DNA of 64,000 bases, from contig CAJNYU010000512.1 of the NCBI GenBank assembly GCA_905331475.1, positions 348,300 to 412,299 on the forward strand, read 5' to 3'. This DNA comes from Rotaria socialis (Eukaryota; Rotifera; Eurotatoria; Philodinida; Philodinidae). The notes below the pieces were generated by a model. The model did no database searches, was not told the DNA's origin, and saw only the letters and a program-made list of their open reading frames with translations. Each line of letters starts with the position of its first letter. Position 1 is the stretch's first letter. The position numbers and the translations under genes were made by a program. Shown piece after piece: positions 24,005-37,800 of the stretch.

Positions 24005-24583
24005 TCAACGATTACGGCCACCAAAGCTGCCACCTTCACGATTACCTCCACCGGGACCTCCTCGACCTCGTCCACGACCACGACCTCTTCCACGACCTAT
24101 AATAGCATAGAAAACAAATCAACTAAGAAAAAAACAAAAAATATTTCTTCACACATACCTCTAGCGCCCATACCAGTTGGGCCTAAATTAGAAAAATAAC
24201 AAAATTAGGTTTTACAATAGAATAAAAAATGTAATACAAACCAGATCGTTCACGTTTAGGTTTAGCTTTTGGTGTATCATCGACAAGTAATGTATCCAAT
24301 GGGAGACTATCTGGCAAAATAAAATATCGAATATTGTTACCTGAACAAAAAGAAAAAAATAGTTTTGGTTTTAGATTTAATTTATTGAAAAAGTTTAACC
24401 TCGAATAGTAATGAAATCGAATGAAATGGGATCACCATTTTTTGGTGTTAATTTAGCCGATTTCAAATGTGTATTCATTGACATATCGACGCCGATAACT
24501 GTACCAAAAACATTTGAACCATTTTTAAGTGCAATTGTAACACTTTCATGAGTTAATTTCATAAGAAACCGAACAAGCTTCAT
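24005..24583 (-). CDS. SNRPD1: Small nuclear ribonucleoprotein SmD1
   Basis: Four exons: 24583-24400, 24340-24242, 24182-24159 and 24096-24005. The protein starts [21 protein letters not shown] and continues with the Sm1 core [10 protein letters not shown], the Sm2 motif [20 protein letters not shown], and a C-terminal GR-rich tail ([12 protein letters not shown]…GGRNR). This is essentially the whole of SmD1, a member of the seven-protein Sm ring that assembles on U1, U2, U4 and U5 snRNAs for splicing. The RG tail is the usual target for symmetric arginine dimethylation and SMN binding. Here it is interrupted by introns and ends in [13 protein letters not shown], which is longer and less regular than in vertebrates. 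The gene is divergent from NMT, with 424 bases between the start codons, so they may share a promoter region. Confidence 0.97.
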
Positions 24584-25007
24584 CGTTATATTACTACCGT
24601 TTCTTTCTAATTACAAAGAAGGAAAAAGATCTAAAAAACAAATGTTGTGAAAGATTGAGTCTTTGTCAAACAAACGAATAAATACACTTGCTTACAATGG
24701 TTGGTGGAAAGTCTACAAATCTGATTCGCCTTTTATTTCACCTCTATCTCTGTATATCGGTTTACAGTAAACAAAGCGCCATCTATACAAGAAATGAGAA
24801 AAGTACACAAAAAGAATTGCAAATTTTTAATAATCTTTTTTTTATGTACAATCACTATTTGAATCATTTTCTTTCGAAAAATTCTATCCTATTATATCAA
24901 TACGTGTTTATATTGATTGAAGGTCTTTGCACTCGCCTTTCGTTACCTTAATGCTCACTCACTCATTTATCGATATAATCATCAGCCTTGTTTCAGATAT
25001 TTAAACT

Positions 25008-27693
25008 ATGGCCGAACAAGAACAAGCTGAACTTAACAATACTAGTGAAACTGAAGCAACTGTTAGTGAAACAACGAAATCAAAAGAGAAAAATTCAAAA
25101 GAAAAAGTTGCAGCTGCAACTGACTCAACGATTGATGTAATCGATGGAAATAGTGCAACTGCTGGTCAAAATATTAATAATAATGTAGGAGAAAAATTTT
25201 GTAAACATATCTATCATAATATCTTGAGAATAGGCACGTTCAGTAGAATCTGTTCAAGATCTATTAAAGAAAATAGTTTTAGCTGAACAAGCTTCGTCTG
25301 TATCAAATAATCGAAGTGCACCTAAATCAGATCAAGAAGCTGCATCAAGACAAGAATGGAAATTTTGGCATACACAACCAGTACCAAGTATTGGAAAAAA
25401 AGTTGCGTCGGAAAATAATGGACCTGTAGAAGAAAATAAACCTATTGAAGAATTAAAGCAAGAACCATACAAATTACCTGATGGATTTACATGGGATGAA
25501 ATTGATATTCTTGATGATGAACAAGTAAAACACTATCAACTATTTGATAAAAAATACTTATTTAACTAAATGTTCTGTTTTATCTTTAGTTAAAGGAATT
25601 ATACGTTCTCCTAAACGAAAACTATGTTGAAGATGATGATAATATGTTTCGTTTTGATTATTCAATGCAATTCTTACGATGGTAATCTTATTGAAATTTA
25701 TGAGAATCGTTATCGAAATAGATATATTTTCGATTTTAGGGCGTTATGTGCACCAGGGTGGATTAGGAAATGGCATGCAGCTGTACGTGTAACAAAAAGT
25801 CGTAAAATGGTCGGTTTTATAAGTGCTGTACCAATTAAAATGAAAGCTTATGAAAAGTAAAATATTTTTATAATTTATCTAAAATAATTCAAATTTAGCC
25901 GCTCGCTTCTGTTTTTATTTAGTTAAATATGAATGTTTTAAAAATAGTTGATACGATTTGTCATGGATAGAATTCCTTTTTTTTTGCGAGTCTTATCTTA
26001 GCTTTTTGTCGTACCTATCAACAATGAAGATATATATATGTGATTAAGTCAATTTTTTTAATGTTTCGATTTGCTTTTTCAAACATTCCAATAATATATA
26101 AATCTAATTTAATAGACGCAATGAATTTTGTTTATTTTTTTGTATTTATTAAAATGATAGATGTTCGAATGAGTAATGTTTGCAAGTCTAATATTATTTC
26201 TTACTCTATTAGATTTGTCCAACTACCATAACAGCTGGATCAATTAGATAGAGTGACAGAATTCTCAAGAAAAAATGGGAATGTATTATTTAATAATTAA
26301 TTCTATTGCGTTGTTCGATTTAAAGCTATCGTAATCTACACTGCTTCGAGTTAGAAACTTTTTCGATTATGTACATATGAAGTAGATAAGATATTCGTTT
26401 AAATATTCATGACAGAATATACCTAAACAAAAATAAATATCTAGAGAAACCATATTTAAAATATGTAACCAATGTTTTTGTATAATCGAAAAAAATAATG
26501 TCAACGTAACAGTAGAGTTTATCAGTTCTATTATATGTATATTTATTAATTTTTATATTTGATCTTCGTTTCAAGGATAGTTCCAATGGTTGAAATCAAC
26601 TTTTTGTGTGTTCACAAAAGATTACGTTTAAAACGTATGGCACCTGTTCTAATCAAAGAAATAACTCGACGCGTTAATTTGGAAGGTATCTTTCAAGCTG
26701 TTTACACAGCTGGTGTTGTACTGCCAGGTATTGTCAGCAAATGTAGGTGAGTACATTGAAACGAATATTTCTGTCTTTTTTTAATAATAAAGATGCATTT
26801 ATATTACAATTATAATAGATACTGGCATCGATCGCTCAATGTCAAAAAGTTAATAGCTGTTAAATTTTCTCATTTGGGTAGAAACATGACGTTGCAACGA
26901 ATGCAAAAGCTCTATAGATTACCAGAAGTAAAGATTTTAATTTCTATTTTATATATTATATCTATTTTATTGTTCAATAGCAAACACATGTTAAAGGTTT
27001 TCGTGAAATGCGTGAAGCTGATGTACCAAAAGCATTTGCTCTGCTTACTCAAGTAAATCAATTGAATATTTTTCCATGAGAAAAAAAGTCATTTTGTTTT
27101 AGTATTTATCAAAATTTGATTTAGCACCGATATTTACGCAAGAAGAATTTGAATATCTATGCCAAAGTCGTCCAAATATTGTTAGCTCATTTGTTGTCGA
27201 AGTAAATATAGAACTAAAACCAAAATGCATAAAATTTATTTCTGTTCTATTTAAAGCAAGAAGATGGCGAAATAACAGATTTTATTTCTTATTACCATTT
27301 ATCATCAACGATTATGAATCATCCCCAATATAAAACACTAAATGCATGCTATATGTATTATCATGCGGCAAGTCGTACACCACTTACTGATCTCGTTAAT
27401 GATTGTCTCATACAAGCACATAATGTAAGAGAGATTTCATCTGTATTTGGCATTTTCGTTTATTTTTCTTTTCATTTGAAGAATGATTTCGACGTTTTCA
27501 ATGCTCTCGATCTGATGGATAATAAAGACTTTTTAGAAAAACTTAAATTTGGTGTTGGCGATGGAAATCTTCAATATTATATTTACAATTGGCAATGTCC
27601 ACAAATGAATCCAGAAAAGGTTTTTGTTTTAGAAGAATATATTGATTTTAAATTAATTTTAATTTTTTTTAGGTGGCATTGTTACTTCAATAA
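25008..27693 (+). CDS. NMT: Glycylpeptide N-tetradecanoyltransferase (N-myristoyltransferase)
   Basis: About eleven exons. Exon 1 is 25008-25184, and the last is 27673-27693, encoding VALLLQ and a stop. Family landmarks in order: [72 protein letters not shown] (myristoyl-CoA site), [56 protein letters not shown] and the C-terminal LLLQ, whose end carboxylate serves as the catalytic base in this family. The enzyme attaches myristate to N-terminal glycine of cytosolic proteins. The N-terminus is polar and low in order, with a [10 protein letters not shown] stretch, as in vertebrate NMTs where it directs ribosome binding. One intron (25857-26575) is 719 bases, unusually long here. All key blocks are present, so it should be functional. 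Confidence 0.97.
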
Positions 27694-29063
27694 TAAGTCT
27701 ATAAAAACAGCAACACTTATTCAATTATGTGATTTTGTTTTTTTTTATTTCTTTTTCTTTTTAACGCACGTATACAAACAAGAAAAGATCCGTATAAAAA
27801 GAAAAACACATTAGATAATCTTTTGAATACTTATATGGTTTTCTTTTCTTTTCTTTTTGTTTCAATTGGATTATTTGATACATTGACGGATTGATGAATA
27901 GTATTGAGATTTAGACTTTTTTTAACGATTTAATCGTTAACATTCATTGCTAAAACTTTTAAATGATGCATAACAGTTTGTTACTCATTCATTTTTTTTA
28001 TCACGTTTGAAGTAGTTTCATTAATAATATTGATTCTATGTTCAAGCATGTAGGCCAATCTAGGAAAGAAGAAGATTTTCAATTTAAAATAAGCTTTATT
28101 CTCAGATAGAATAATATGAACTATGAATGTTCTCTTGATTTTTGAATTTTATTTGAATGCCACTTTTTTCCTTGAATAACGATCGATGACATAATATGTG
28201 CCTGTGACTGGTGCACGTATTTTGATAGCTACTTTTATAATTGAAGATTTATCAAAAATTATTTTACTCCGAGAAAAATAAATATACTAGAAACATCAAG
28301 TTTAAGATAATAAAAATCATCGATTTTTATTTCCTAATTCATCTTCTGTATTGGATCTGGTTTCTTAATAATCGTGTACAATTTTCTGTTTTATTTTATT
28401 TTATTATCGATGACCTAAACATTAGATAATTCAAGTAAAAACTTTTGAACAATTGTTTTCAATCAATTTTCTTCCTCTTCTTCTAATAATAAAGATTTTT
28501 AGTAATTAGCAATGCTTTTCAGTCAAAGTTTTACAAACAATAATATCATCATTTCACTGAGCGCAATCAATTCTTATGAACACATAAGATTTATTTCACT
28601 TGAAAATATTCTATATATAAATCATTTAAACAGTCTTGTTGAATTCCATTCAATTCGATCTTAATCGAATGAAATTACGACATAAATAGATTTTTTCACC
28701 AGTCGCAAACGGCATTCAACATATTAATACAGAAATTCTGTGTTTCAAAAAGTGTATATCGCAAAGAAACAAAATGTAACAAAGATCATAACATATTTAT
28801 GTCTTATATTATACTCTTGATGAAATCTTTCTGTTAACCTCTAAAGATAGATTGTGCAAGTTTGTTTATTTATTAATTTTTAAATAATATTTCAACAAAA
28901 ATCGACGGATTTCATTCGCATCGTCGAAGTATTAATAAACATCAATTTGTTTGCTGTGGAACCGTTAATAATGAAACAGAAAAAGATAATAATAATAATA
29001 AATTGAAAAGACATGTTAGTGAATATAATGATTTTCAGAAGTAAACCATTCAAATTGTGGAAG
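27694..29063. other. Intergenic DNA between convergent genes
   Basis: AT-rich 3' flanks of NMT (plus) and RABL3 (minus). Poly-T tracts follow the NMT stop. No gene or RNA feature seen. Confidence 0.55.
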
Positions 29064-30681
29064 CTACAATAGAAGAAAACCATGATTAAATGATGCAAAC
29101 TTTTCTTTTTTTTCTCCAATTACTTGTTCTACTGGCTCTACTGATGCTTTTTTAATCATCTAAACGAACAAAACATTATTCTGTATATTTAAGAAAAAGA
29201 TGAATAAAATTTACTTTTTCAAAAAACGAATTCAATTTAGTTACATTAGGCGTATCAACTGAAAATCGTTTATTTGAATAACAATTCTATAAAATGGGTA
29301 GAAAAATAGTTTGTTCTTCAAGAATAGAAATATTATTTTTTTGTTTTTACAATAAATATTTCATCACAGTTAAATAAATTGGCTAGTACTGATTTACGAT
29401 TAAAATTTGGTAACAGACTACTTGATGAAGATGTATGATTATTATTCATCACATTTGGGGATTTACTATTGTCTAGTAATGATACTCCATTGGATTCATC
29501 GAGTTTTGTATGAACTAATAGAATTGGTATATCGAAATTTTGTAATACATCTGGTGTAAATTCTGTTGGACTAAAACATAGACTATCTTTATAAAAAAAG
29601 CAAAGGTAAATGTTTATTTTACAGTTTTTGTCGTGAACGATAACGAATAACTTCATAAAGCCATTCTTTAAGATTATCATAAGATTGATGGCTAGTTAAA
29701 TCAGATACCAGTATAATACCTGTAAAAAAATTAAGAATCTACATCAGAACTTTCAAAAAGAAACAGTAGCTATTTCTCTGCTTTTACCATTAAATTCATC
29801 ATAAAACATAGATGATCGACTATTTTTATGCTGTACACTGCCGCCCACATCATGGAATTCAATAAAATAGAGATTCGGATTATGATGTCGATCTCGTCTT
29901 TCATACAACTAGAGTGAAACAAAATTATTAAGTTAAATAGGATTACTCAAAGAAACATTTTTAGAATTAATCAGCATCCACAAACACAGTTACTATCATT
30001 TTTTTAAATATATTTTAAATATTCAATCATGATATTTTACATAAGAGAATTATGAAGTTCAAATTTCTTACAATGAATATCGTAAGGTTTTACTTGAAGA
30101 AAAAATCGCTATGAAATCTTTCGTCAAGAAAAAATACACTACAAAAAACTTACGCAGAACATCTCTAACAAAGAAAAACAACTTCTGATAACAGTTGAAC
30201 CCCTTTATAATTACTTTTCCATACACTCGAATGATTTCAATTTCGCCTGGTAACGATAAAAATTGTTTTTTTTTCACTGATACTAGCAATGCCATTTAGT
30301 ATATTTTTTTCTGTACGTATATAAACATATATAGTATCTTGTTAAAAGCAATTGACTTCAAAAATCCGATAATTTGAAATTATATAATAAACAGGAATAA
30401 TTATCGAACCTTGATCTCAATATGACAACCAACGGTGACAGGTGGTGGTGTTGACAATGGCTGATCATGACAGACCATATGCACAAATGAAGTTTTGCCC
30501 ACACCTGTCATTCATAAGAATCGATATTAAATCATGTAAATCAACAGAAAAACTCTTACTAGAATCGCCCAACACAAGTACCTACATTCATATGTAGATA
30601 AATTCAATAAAATAAGTAAATAAATAAATACACACAATAGAAACTTACAACTAGTGTTGGAATATCCCCATTGGTTCCCAT
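29064..30681 (-). CDS. RABL3: Rab-like small GTPase RABL3
   Basis: About seven exons. The start is inferred at 30681 (MGTNGDIPTLVVLVLGDS). The P-loop GDSSVGKTSFVHMVC is formed across an exon join. It is followed by VTVGCHIEIK, then FIEFHDVGGSVQHKNSRSSMFYDEFNG (Walker B/switch II, DVGGS in place of the DTAGQ of classical Rabs), ILVSDLTSHQSYDNLKEWL, IPILLVHTKLDE (the TKLD form of NKxD), and a C-terminal TKLNSFFEKMIKKAS. These features, especially DVGGS and TKLD, match RABL3, which lacks the prenylated cysteine tail of true Rabs. An insert of about 35 serine/asparagine-rich residues after TKLDE is lineage-specific. The vertebrate C-terminal end is absent, and this protein stops after FASFNHGFLLL. 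Stop at 29064-29066. Confidence 0.9.
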
Positions 30682-30861
30682 TGGGTAGTCTATCTGAAGT
30701 ATTATTAGTCTTTAAAAAAAAAAACGATAATATTCCATTCTCAAACAAATTTTGAATATACTTATTAAAAAGAAAGCAAGAAAAATTCTAATGTTCATTC
30801 AGTACAAAAAAAGAAAGAAAAGGAAAGGAAAGAACTATCTGACAATGTACAATGAACAGAA

Positions 30862-31592
30862 CTATATCTTCCACAATGTTTGTGCTTGATTGAGACTATT
30901 CATTGAGAATGCCGTAGCTTGTTTGGGTTTCATTTTAATTGGTTTTAATGGTTTTAAATTAATACGTGTTGTTTGTTTAATCATTGTTGTTTCATCAAAT
31001 AATTCCATGATATCAGGTTTAATACGTTTTCTCTGTAATGCTTGATATTCTTCCTAAAGTGAAAAATGAAGTTTAGTTTAAAAAAAACCAAAAGACAAAG
31101 AAACTTTACTAGAAATTTTGCTGCTTGTTTTCGTTTTTGTAATTCTTGTTGTTCAGCTGCTGCAATAATTTCTTCAGTATTTGGTTCAAGATCAATAAGA
31201 CCCTTATAAATCCGTTCATTTGAATAATTTAATTTTTTATTTGCCTACAAATACGTGGTTTTAATTCATATAAAAGATAAACAAATAATGTCAACTACCT
31301 GTTCATTTACATGGTCAATATGTGTTACTGTTAAAACAGGATCAAATTGTTCAAATTTTAAATTCTCCATTTGATCAATTATTTTCATTGTTGAATTATA
31401 GGCTGGCGCAGCAAGATCAACTAATGATTTAGCTTTATTGATATTCAAATCATCATATGATCGACTAGTGATACAACTTTGCGACGATCGAGTTTCTTTC
31501 CCTGTAGGCTTTTTTACTAATTTATGCACTTGTTGTGCTGATTGGGTACGAAAAAGCGGCTGTCTACGTGGTACACCATCTTCCATTTCCAT
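30862..31592 (-). CDS. Unrecognised basic coiled-coil-like protein
   Basis: Three exons: 31592-31299, 31244 to about 31110, and about 31054-30862. They join in frame to give roughly 205 residues starting MEMEDGVPRRQPLFRTQSAQ. The centre (NTEEIIAAAEQQELQKRKQA and on through EEYQALQRKRIKP) is charged and probably helical. The tail is lysine-rich (LKPLKPIKMKPKQ) and ends NSLNQAQTLWKI. I see no enzyme motif, signal peptide or membrane segment. Codon use and intron style match the neighbours, and it lies head-to-tail 218 bases below the UBE4B stop, so it is likely a real gene. No function is proposed. Confidence 0.75.
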
Positions 31593-31810
31593 GCTCTGTT
31601 AATTATTTATTTTTATTCTATTCGATCTAGAAGGCTTTAAAATGATTAAGATGTCAGATAGAAGTTTTCACTTTTCTTGTTTTGAACTTTCGCAATAAAT
31701 CGAATAAATAAAAATGAAAGATCATTGGGATCATATGTAGCACATGAATGAACAGGAAAAAAAACAAGCAAACAGGTAAACAAACAACGTTGTATATATA
31801 TATCATATTT

Positions 31811-34800
31811 TCAAACTGTTCGACTTTTTTTATCGTGGATCCAATTATCGATCTGTTCTTTGAGTTGCGCAGCTAAAAGAATACAAATCAAATAAAAATA
31901 GTTTTTCTTAAACTATATTTAAAAGAATTCTTACCAGGTATGAGTTGTTCAATCGTTAGTGGAAGACGATTAAATGGGTCTGTACTTGAATTGAGCAAAT
32001 GTTTAATGATTACTGAGCGATCCATAATAACTCCGCTTGGTAAAATAACTGGATCGGTCATAACTGTACACATTAATGGATCTAATACAACGAGAAAATG
32101 TTGTCAGTAGAAAGCAAAGAAAGAAAAAAGGATGATGTAATATTTTGATAAAATACAATGTCTGTACATAGAATTATATGTGAACTTTTATAACCATCTA
32201 TCTTGACTAGACTGTAGCCTGTTGTTTCATTCAGAGTTTTCTTCTTCTTTTGTATTGAACAAGTCAAAACGATCTACAAGAGAGTGTGGCTTTCATGCTG
32301 CATAGAATACTAGCTATAGCTCTAATGCAATCGGATGGCCCATGAAAGTATACATAGAGTTCAATAAGATCTTGTACCTATCACTCTTCTACATGTAATT
32401 CTAAACTTCCATAAAGATCAATGATTCTTTGTGTTCCCGAAGTTTTTATGAAGAAAAAGCAAATTGAAGTCCGCTCATCGAATTATATTAATACTAATTT
32501 ACCACGAAATTCGTCGGGTGCATCGGAGAGATCCATTTCTTCTTTAGATTTTTCTTCGGCTATGCGTTCAGCAATTTGACTTAAATTATAAAGTACTTCA
32601 AGACGTGATGACGTTGTTATGTGACGATTTTGTATACGTTCGATAGCCGATTTAAATAAAGTTGGTCGATAAGAACGCTTAAAAATAAAATAAGAAATAA
32701 ATAGAGTAAGCTCATAAAAATGATTCCATACTTCATCTCGTGTAATTGCCTCGGCAAAGCGTTCGTCAGGTGCCTATTTAGAGCAAAAATAAAACATTGG
32801 TTTGAATCTATGTGAGAATTTTCTTTACCAAATTACAATAAAGTTCTACAATTTTTTCTAACAGTCGTTTCGGATCGAAACAACATTTACTCGGTTCTTT
32901 AACTTTAAGTAAACGTGAATTAGGACCAGATAATTCATGTAAATTAAAATCTAGTACAGCTGCTAAACGATCGATTAATTCCTAAAAATATTTTTTAAAA
33001 CTTAAAAATAATACTTTTTGACTAAGTAATTTATTTTACCGATGAACAAAATGGACCTGGTTCGTTTGCACTTAAATATTCGAGCATATTCAATGTTTCC
33101 ATACCAAGTGGTAAATATGTACAACACTGTGATTCATATTGACTCAATTGCTGTGTTTTAGTCATACGTGTTTCCTATTGAAAAATAACGTATTTAATTG
33201 TTAAAAAAAAACTGAAAATATGTGCTCTTTTATTCTGTTATATAGTACCATTGGAGTTGCTTCCCATTCATCTTTATTATCAATATCTGTTTCAATATCA
33301 TGAATTTTCTTTAATAATTGTAAACTTTCATCAAGTAAATACGTAACATCATTTATGGCCATATTTAAAAAACGAATAAATTCTTTTTCATCTCTATAGA
33401 AATACTTATAAAATTAAATTGATTATTTTATAGGCTTGTTTTTACCTTGCTGTTGTTAGAAATGAATGACGAAATGATGGCTTTTGCCAAGCATATTTAA
33501 AAATGATACTTATATGATAGCGTATATTAAATTTGTCATAGAATTCAGTTGCAGCACCGGTGGTTTCAACATCTATAGATTAAAAGAAAAAGGACATCTA
33601 TGAATTGATGGAATAGATAATAATATTATTCTATACCAGCATAAAGTTTTGTTAATGCACGTACAAGTGAATCTTGTGCTAGTTCATGATTGAATAAATA
33701 TTCTGTTGCTCTACGTAATAATGTATGTTCACTTCTGGCGCATAACCAATGTATAACTTCGACTGCTTTTGCAATTAAATGTGGATTTTGTATATAGTGA
33801 CGTGGTGCACAAATGACAACAAGCATCAAGGTTAAAATATCATCTATGTTACGTTTCGATAGTGTTTGAGGCACCATCCTAGAATAATACAATGAATATA
33901 TATAATTCATAATTAGAATTCTGCATACATGGCGGCTGACATAAGGAAATCCCATATATCGTCTATATAATAATCTGGTAATAAACGCCATATCCATGGT
34001 GCTTCAGACGAAAAAGTAGCTTTTAATCTTAAGATAGAAAAAAAGAAAAAAACATTTGTCAATGATAAAGATAGCCTAAAATCTATAAATGAAAACGTAC
34101 TCTGCTGGTCGAATACCAACATATCGTAAAAGTAATTGTGAAACTTTTCCATAAAATTCTAAACTTGTTTCAATAAGATTTTCATCTTGCAATGCTATAC
34201 TAGCACATTGTTTAGCTCGCTTCAATGCCTAGAATACAAAAATAGTAACATTTATTTTTCTTTTCTTATCTAAATAGCAATTAAAACGATTAATGTAGAT
34301 TCGTCGATGATTATAACAATAGATAAAAGGACAACAACAAATAGTAAGAGTAGACAATGAGCAACAAAATCACTAAAGTGTAACGGACAAGCATGCATAT
34401 ACACTTTTATTTAGGAGACACAAGCCATCATTATTACATTGCATTCGATACGCGCGACTGCGGACAAACATTTATTTTCTCTTTACTCTTGATGTATATA
34501 GTTTAGTGGTTACACAAGAGGATACAACAAAATACCGAGATATTATAACAAAAAATCGAAAACATTCAGTGAACAATGAGTGAAACTCAATATAATTATC
34601 ATGGCAATGCTGCGAACTACATAAACGACGGGCAGCGATACGCAACTTCTTGTACGTAAAATTATAATTATTCGCTAGTTACACACTATACATGACTTCT
34701 ACAATTACATTTTTGTTACGGCTTAACAATAGAAATTGAAGTCATTCAATATACTTCGTTTTTTTTTCTATTAAAAGCAAACGTGAAATTTTACATGTAT

Positions 34801-37800
34801 TTAAGCGTGTCTTGTTATTTTAGCTCAAGGTGGAGTTGATGGTACTAGCACTCGTTTGACAGATAATCAACAACAACAACAATGGATTGCATCTCAATCA
34901 GCTTCATCTAATTCAATGGCAACATCTAGTGCACCTAAAAACCGGGCATTAGGGGGTGTACAAACAACCGATTCATTTCATTCTGTTTCTAGTATTGATT
35001 CATCAGCAGAAATGTCCAAGTATTTTCCTGATGCTCAAACCCCTAGTTTGTCGCCATTTAGGTAGAGTAAGAAAAACTTCATTAACATTAAAATAACAAT
35101 TTGTCAGATCTATTGATTCGTTCAGTTTCTTTCCTTCTCTAATGAGCAGCACACATCTTGCGCAACATATTCGACGTTAGAATGGACATAACTGATTGCT
35201 TGAAGGGTGTTCAGTATCGATTTATTTCGTCTTACTCTGATGGGCACAACTACATTCTCGTGATTGAAAGAAATGTAAAATGAGGCAAAAAGAAATATTT
35301 GTTAATGGACCATTTTTTTCAGGGTTAAACTATACATAAAATGAACTAATCGACGGCATCTTTTTTGCTCCTTCCGTATTCGTGTGTGTCCTTTGAGCGT
35401 CTTTTTTTTCAATTTCATTCGCTCGAGTTAGTTATTCGATTCACGCATTTTTCATCACAGGCATCAGCAAGTTGTCGAAGGTCAGGCACAATCAACGGCT
35501 ACATCGAATACTGTAGCCAGCACGAATACAAATACAAATACTGTTAATGCGGGTCCTTATACACCTGCGACAGCTTCCACTGCAGTACAACGAGTACCAC
35601 AACCCATAAGGCCACCTAATATGGCACAACAACGACCAGTACAACCACCAGGCATTCCAAGTTATTCGTCACAAATTGAAGGATTATCAGTTTCACAAGC
35701 TGTAGTAAATGATGTACTTATTGATCTCCAAACGAAAGTAATAAATGAAACTTTACAACAATATCATGACGATTCAACAAGTGGTGCATATATGGGTAAG
35801 CTCTTTTTTTCTTTCTTTTTTTCCCGAAATACGTTTGTATACACATGAAATATATATTAATGTAAATGTTTAGAACCTCTTGCTCCAATTTATATTCGTG
35901 CACCGCAACCGACAATAATTCTTCAATCCGATCTTCATCGTCTGCGTGCAGAACTTGGTAATCGTGTTCGCCCTCCAGGTAAGATATAGAAGATCTACCA
36001 TTTAAATCGTAAATTACGAAGAAAAAAATGTTTTGTTCTATTTTTAGTTATCCATCGTCATCCAACAGGTGGAAACCAATTTCAACAAAATATGTTTCAA
36101 GTACCTAGATTCCCAGCGCCTCCACAACAACACATTCCACCAGGTACTATATCACTTCGTTAAAAATATAATGATTCAGTGTTTTCTTAAACATTCTTTT
36201 CATTTTTTTTCTCATTTTCAGAGTGTTATGGAGATTATCGAAATGCCGCCTATGCAAACAGGTAGTTTTGCACATTCAAATACACACATGCACACCTACA
36301 CACCCACACACACATACACGCACACGTATATTAAACGTGCACAAAAACAGACATTCGATGATTACACTTATGCGCTGTGCTGAACTTCACCCAACAAGCT
36401 ACATTTTTTTTTATCTAGCTCTTGCTTTTTCTTTCTTTCACTCTCTAAAAATGCTTTTTTTTTGCTGCTAAATACACATATATACACTTGCTATTATGCT
36501 ATATCCTTCACTGTCAAAATTTTACACATCCAAATAAATTAGTAGTCTACGCATAGATGCTCACGCTCTGAAGAAAGCCTTCATAACGACGTTAAAAAGG
36601 CTACATCGAAGCTTGTCTTTTTTCTTTTCTTTCGCATTTATAAATCTTTTCGATATCTCATTGATTTTTGTTCAGTGATGAATATAAGACGACGACGACG
36701 ACGACGACAGGCGATGAGTATAGGAAGGAAAATGATGAGCGATTGTATAATCAAGCCGAGTCAGCTATACTCAATAATGTCAATATCAATGGTAATGTTC
36801 AGAGCGCATTCAATCGTCAAGGCTTATCCACTACATCATTTGATCGTCACGGCTCACCTTCTCAATCTTCCTCATCACTTTCCAATCTCGAAGAACAGCA
36901 ACAAGGTAACGAGCAGGCTTTACTTGCATCATCTCAAAATATCAACAGTGAACAAGTTGGCTCAATGGATAATAATATGTTCTCAATGCCTGGCCGTCCA
37001 CGTCAAGAAATAACATTTGATATCGATAATTGTATATATCGATGTTTTGAAGCTCATCGTCAACGAGTAGCTCGACGACGAGCTGCCCGACAAGCCCGTA
37101 AATCAAGACGCCATCGACAAGCCACACAACAGCCACAACAATCTCAACAATTACACTATACTAATCAATACCCAAATTTTACGGCACACCCAATACATTC
37201 TACAGGTGGCACTATTGAACAAACTCAATGGCAACAACCACTGTCAACCACAGATTATTCGGATATAATTAATCAACCAGCTAACAATTTTACATCAGTT
37301 CATACAACTCAAGGGCCATATAATCCGGCTGGAACAGCAGTTCATACAACTCAAGGACCATATAACCCGGCCGGAACATATGATTATACAAATCTGGTTC
37401 AAACAACGTCGTTACCCACTGATATACAGTCTTCAGCAACAGATTATTATCCATACACAACTAAGAATATACAAGAACCATACATTCATTCAAATGCATA
37501 TGACTATACATCTCATCAATCAGTACCACAACAACAAACATCTTTTGAATATGCAAATCAATTGCCATATTCTTCTTCGTCGACAGATGCCTCAATTCCA
37601 AGTGACACGCAATATTTATCCTCAAACTATTACCAAGAACATAAACAACAATTACCTACTCAATTTACTCGAAACCAAGACGTATATACTCAACCCTCAA
37701 CAACATTTGAACATGCCACAGGAACAAATCTAGCTCAAGTGCCAACAACCTATGATTATCAGGACATAAATCAGTCACCAAATCAATATACAGACAATCC

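Noticed and set aside
24688-24951. 87-codon frame between SNRPD1 and NMT
   Set aside because: It falls in the shared 5' region of two divergent genes and has no domain or splice link.
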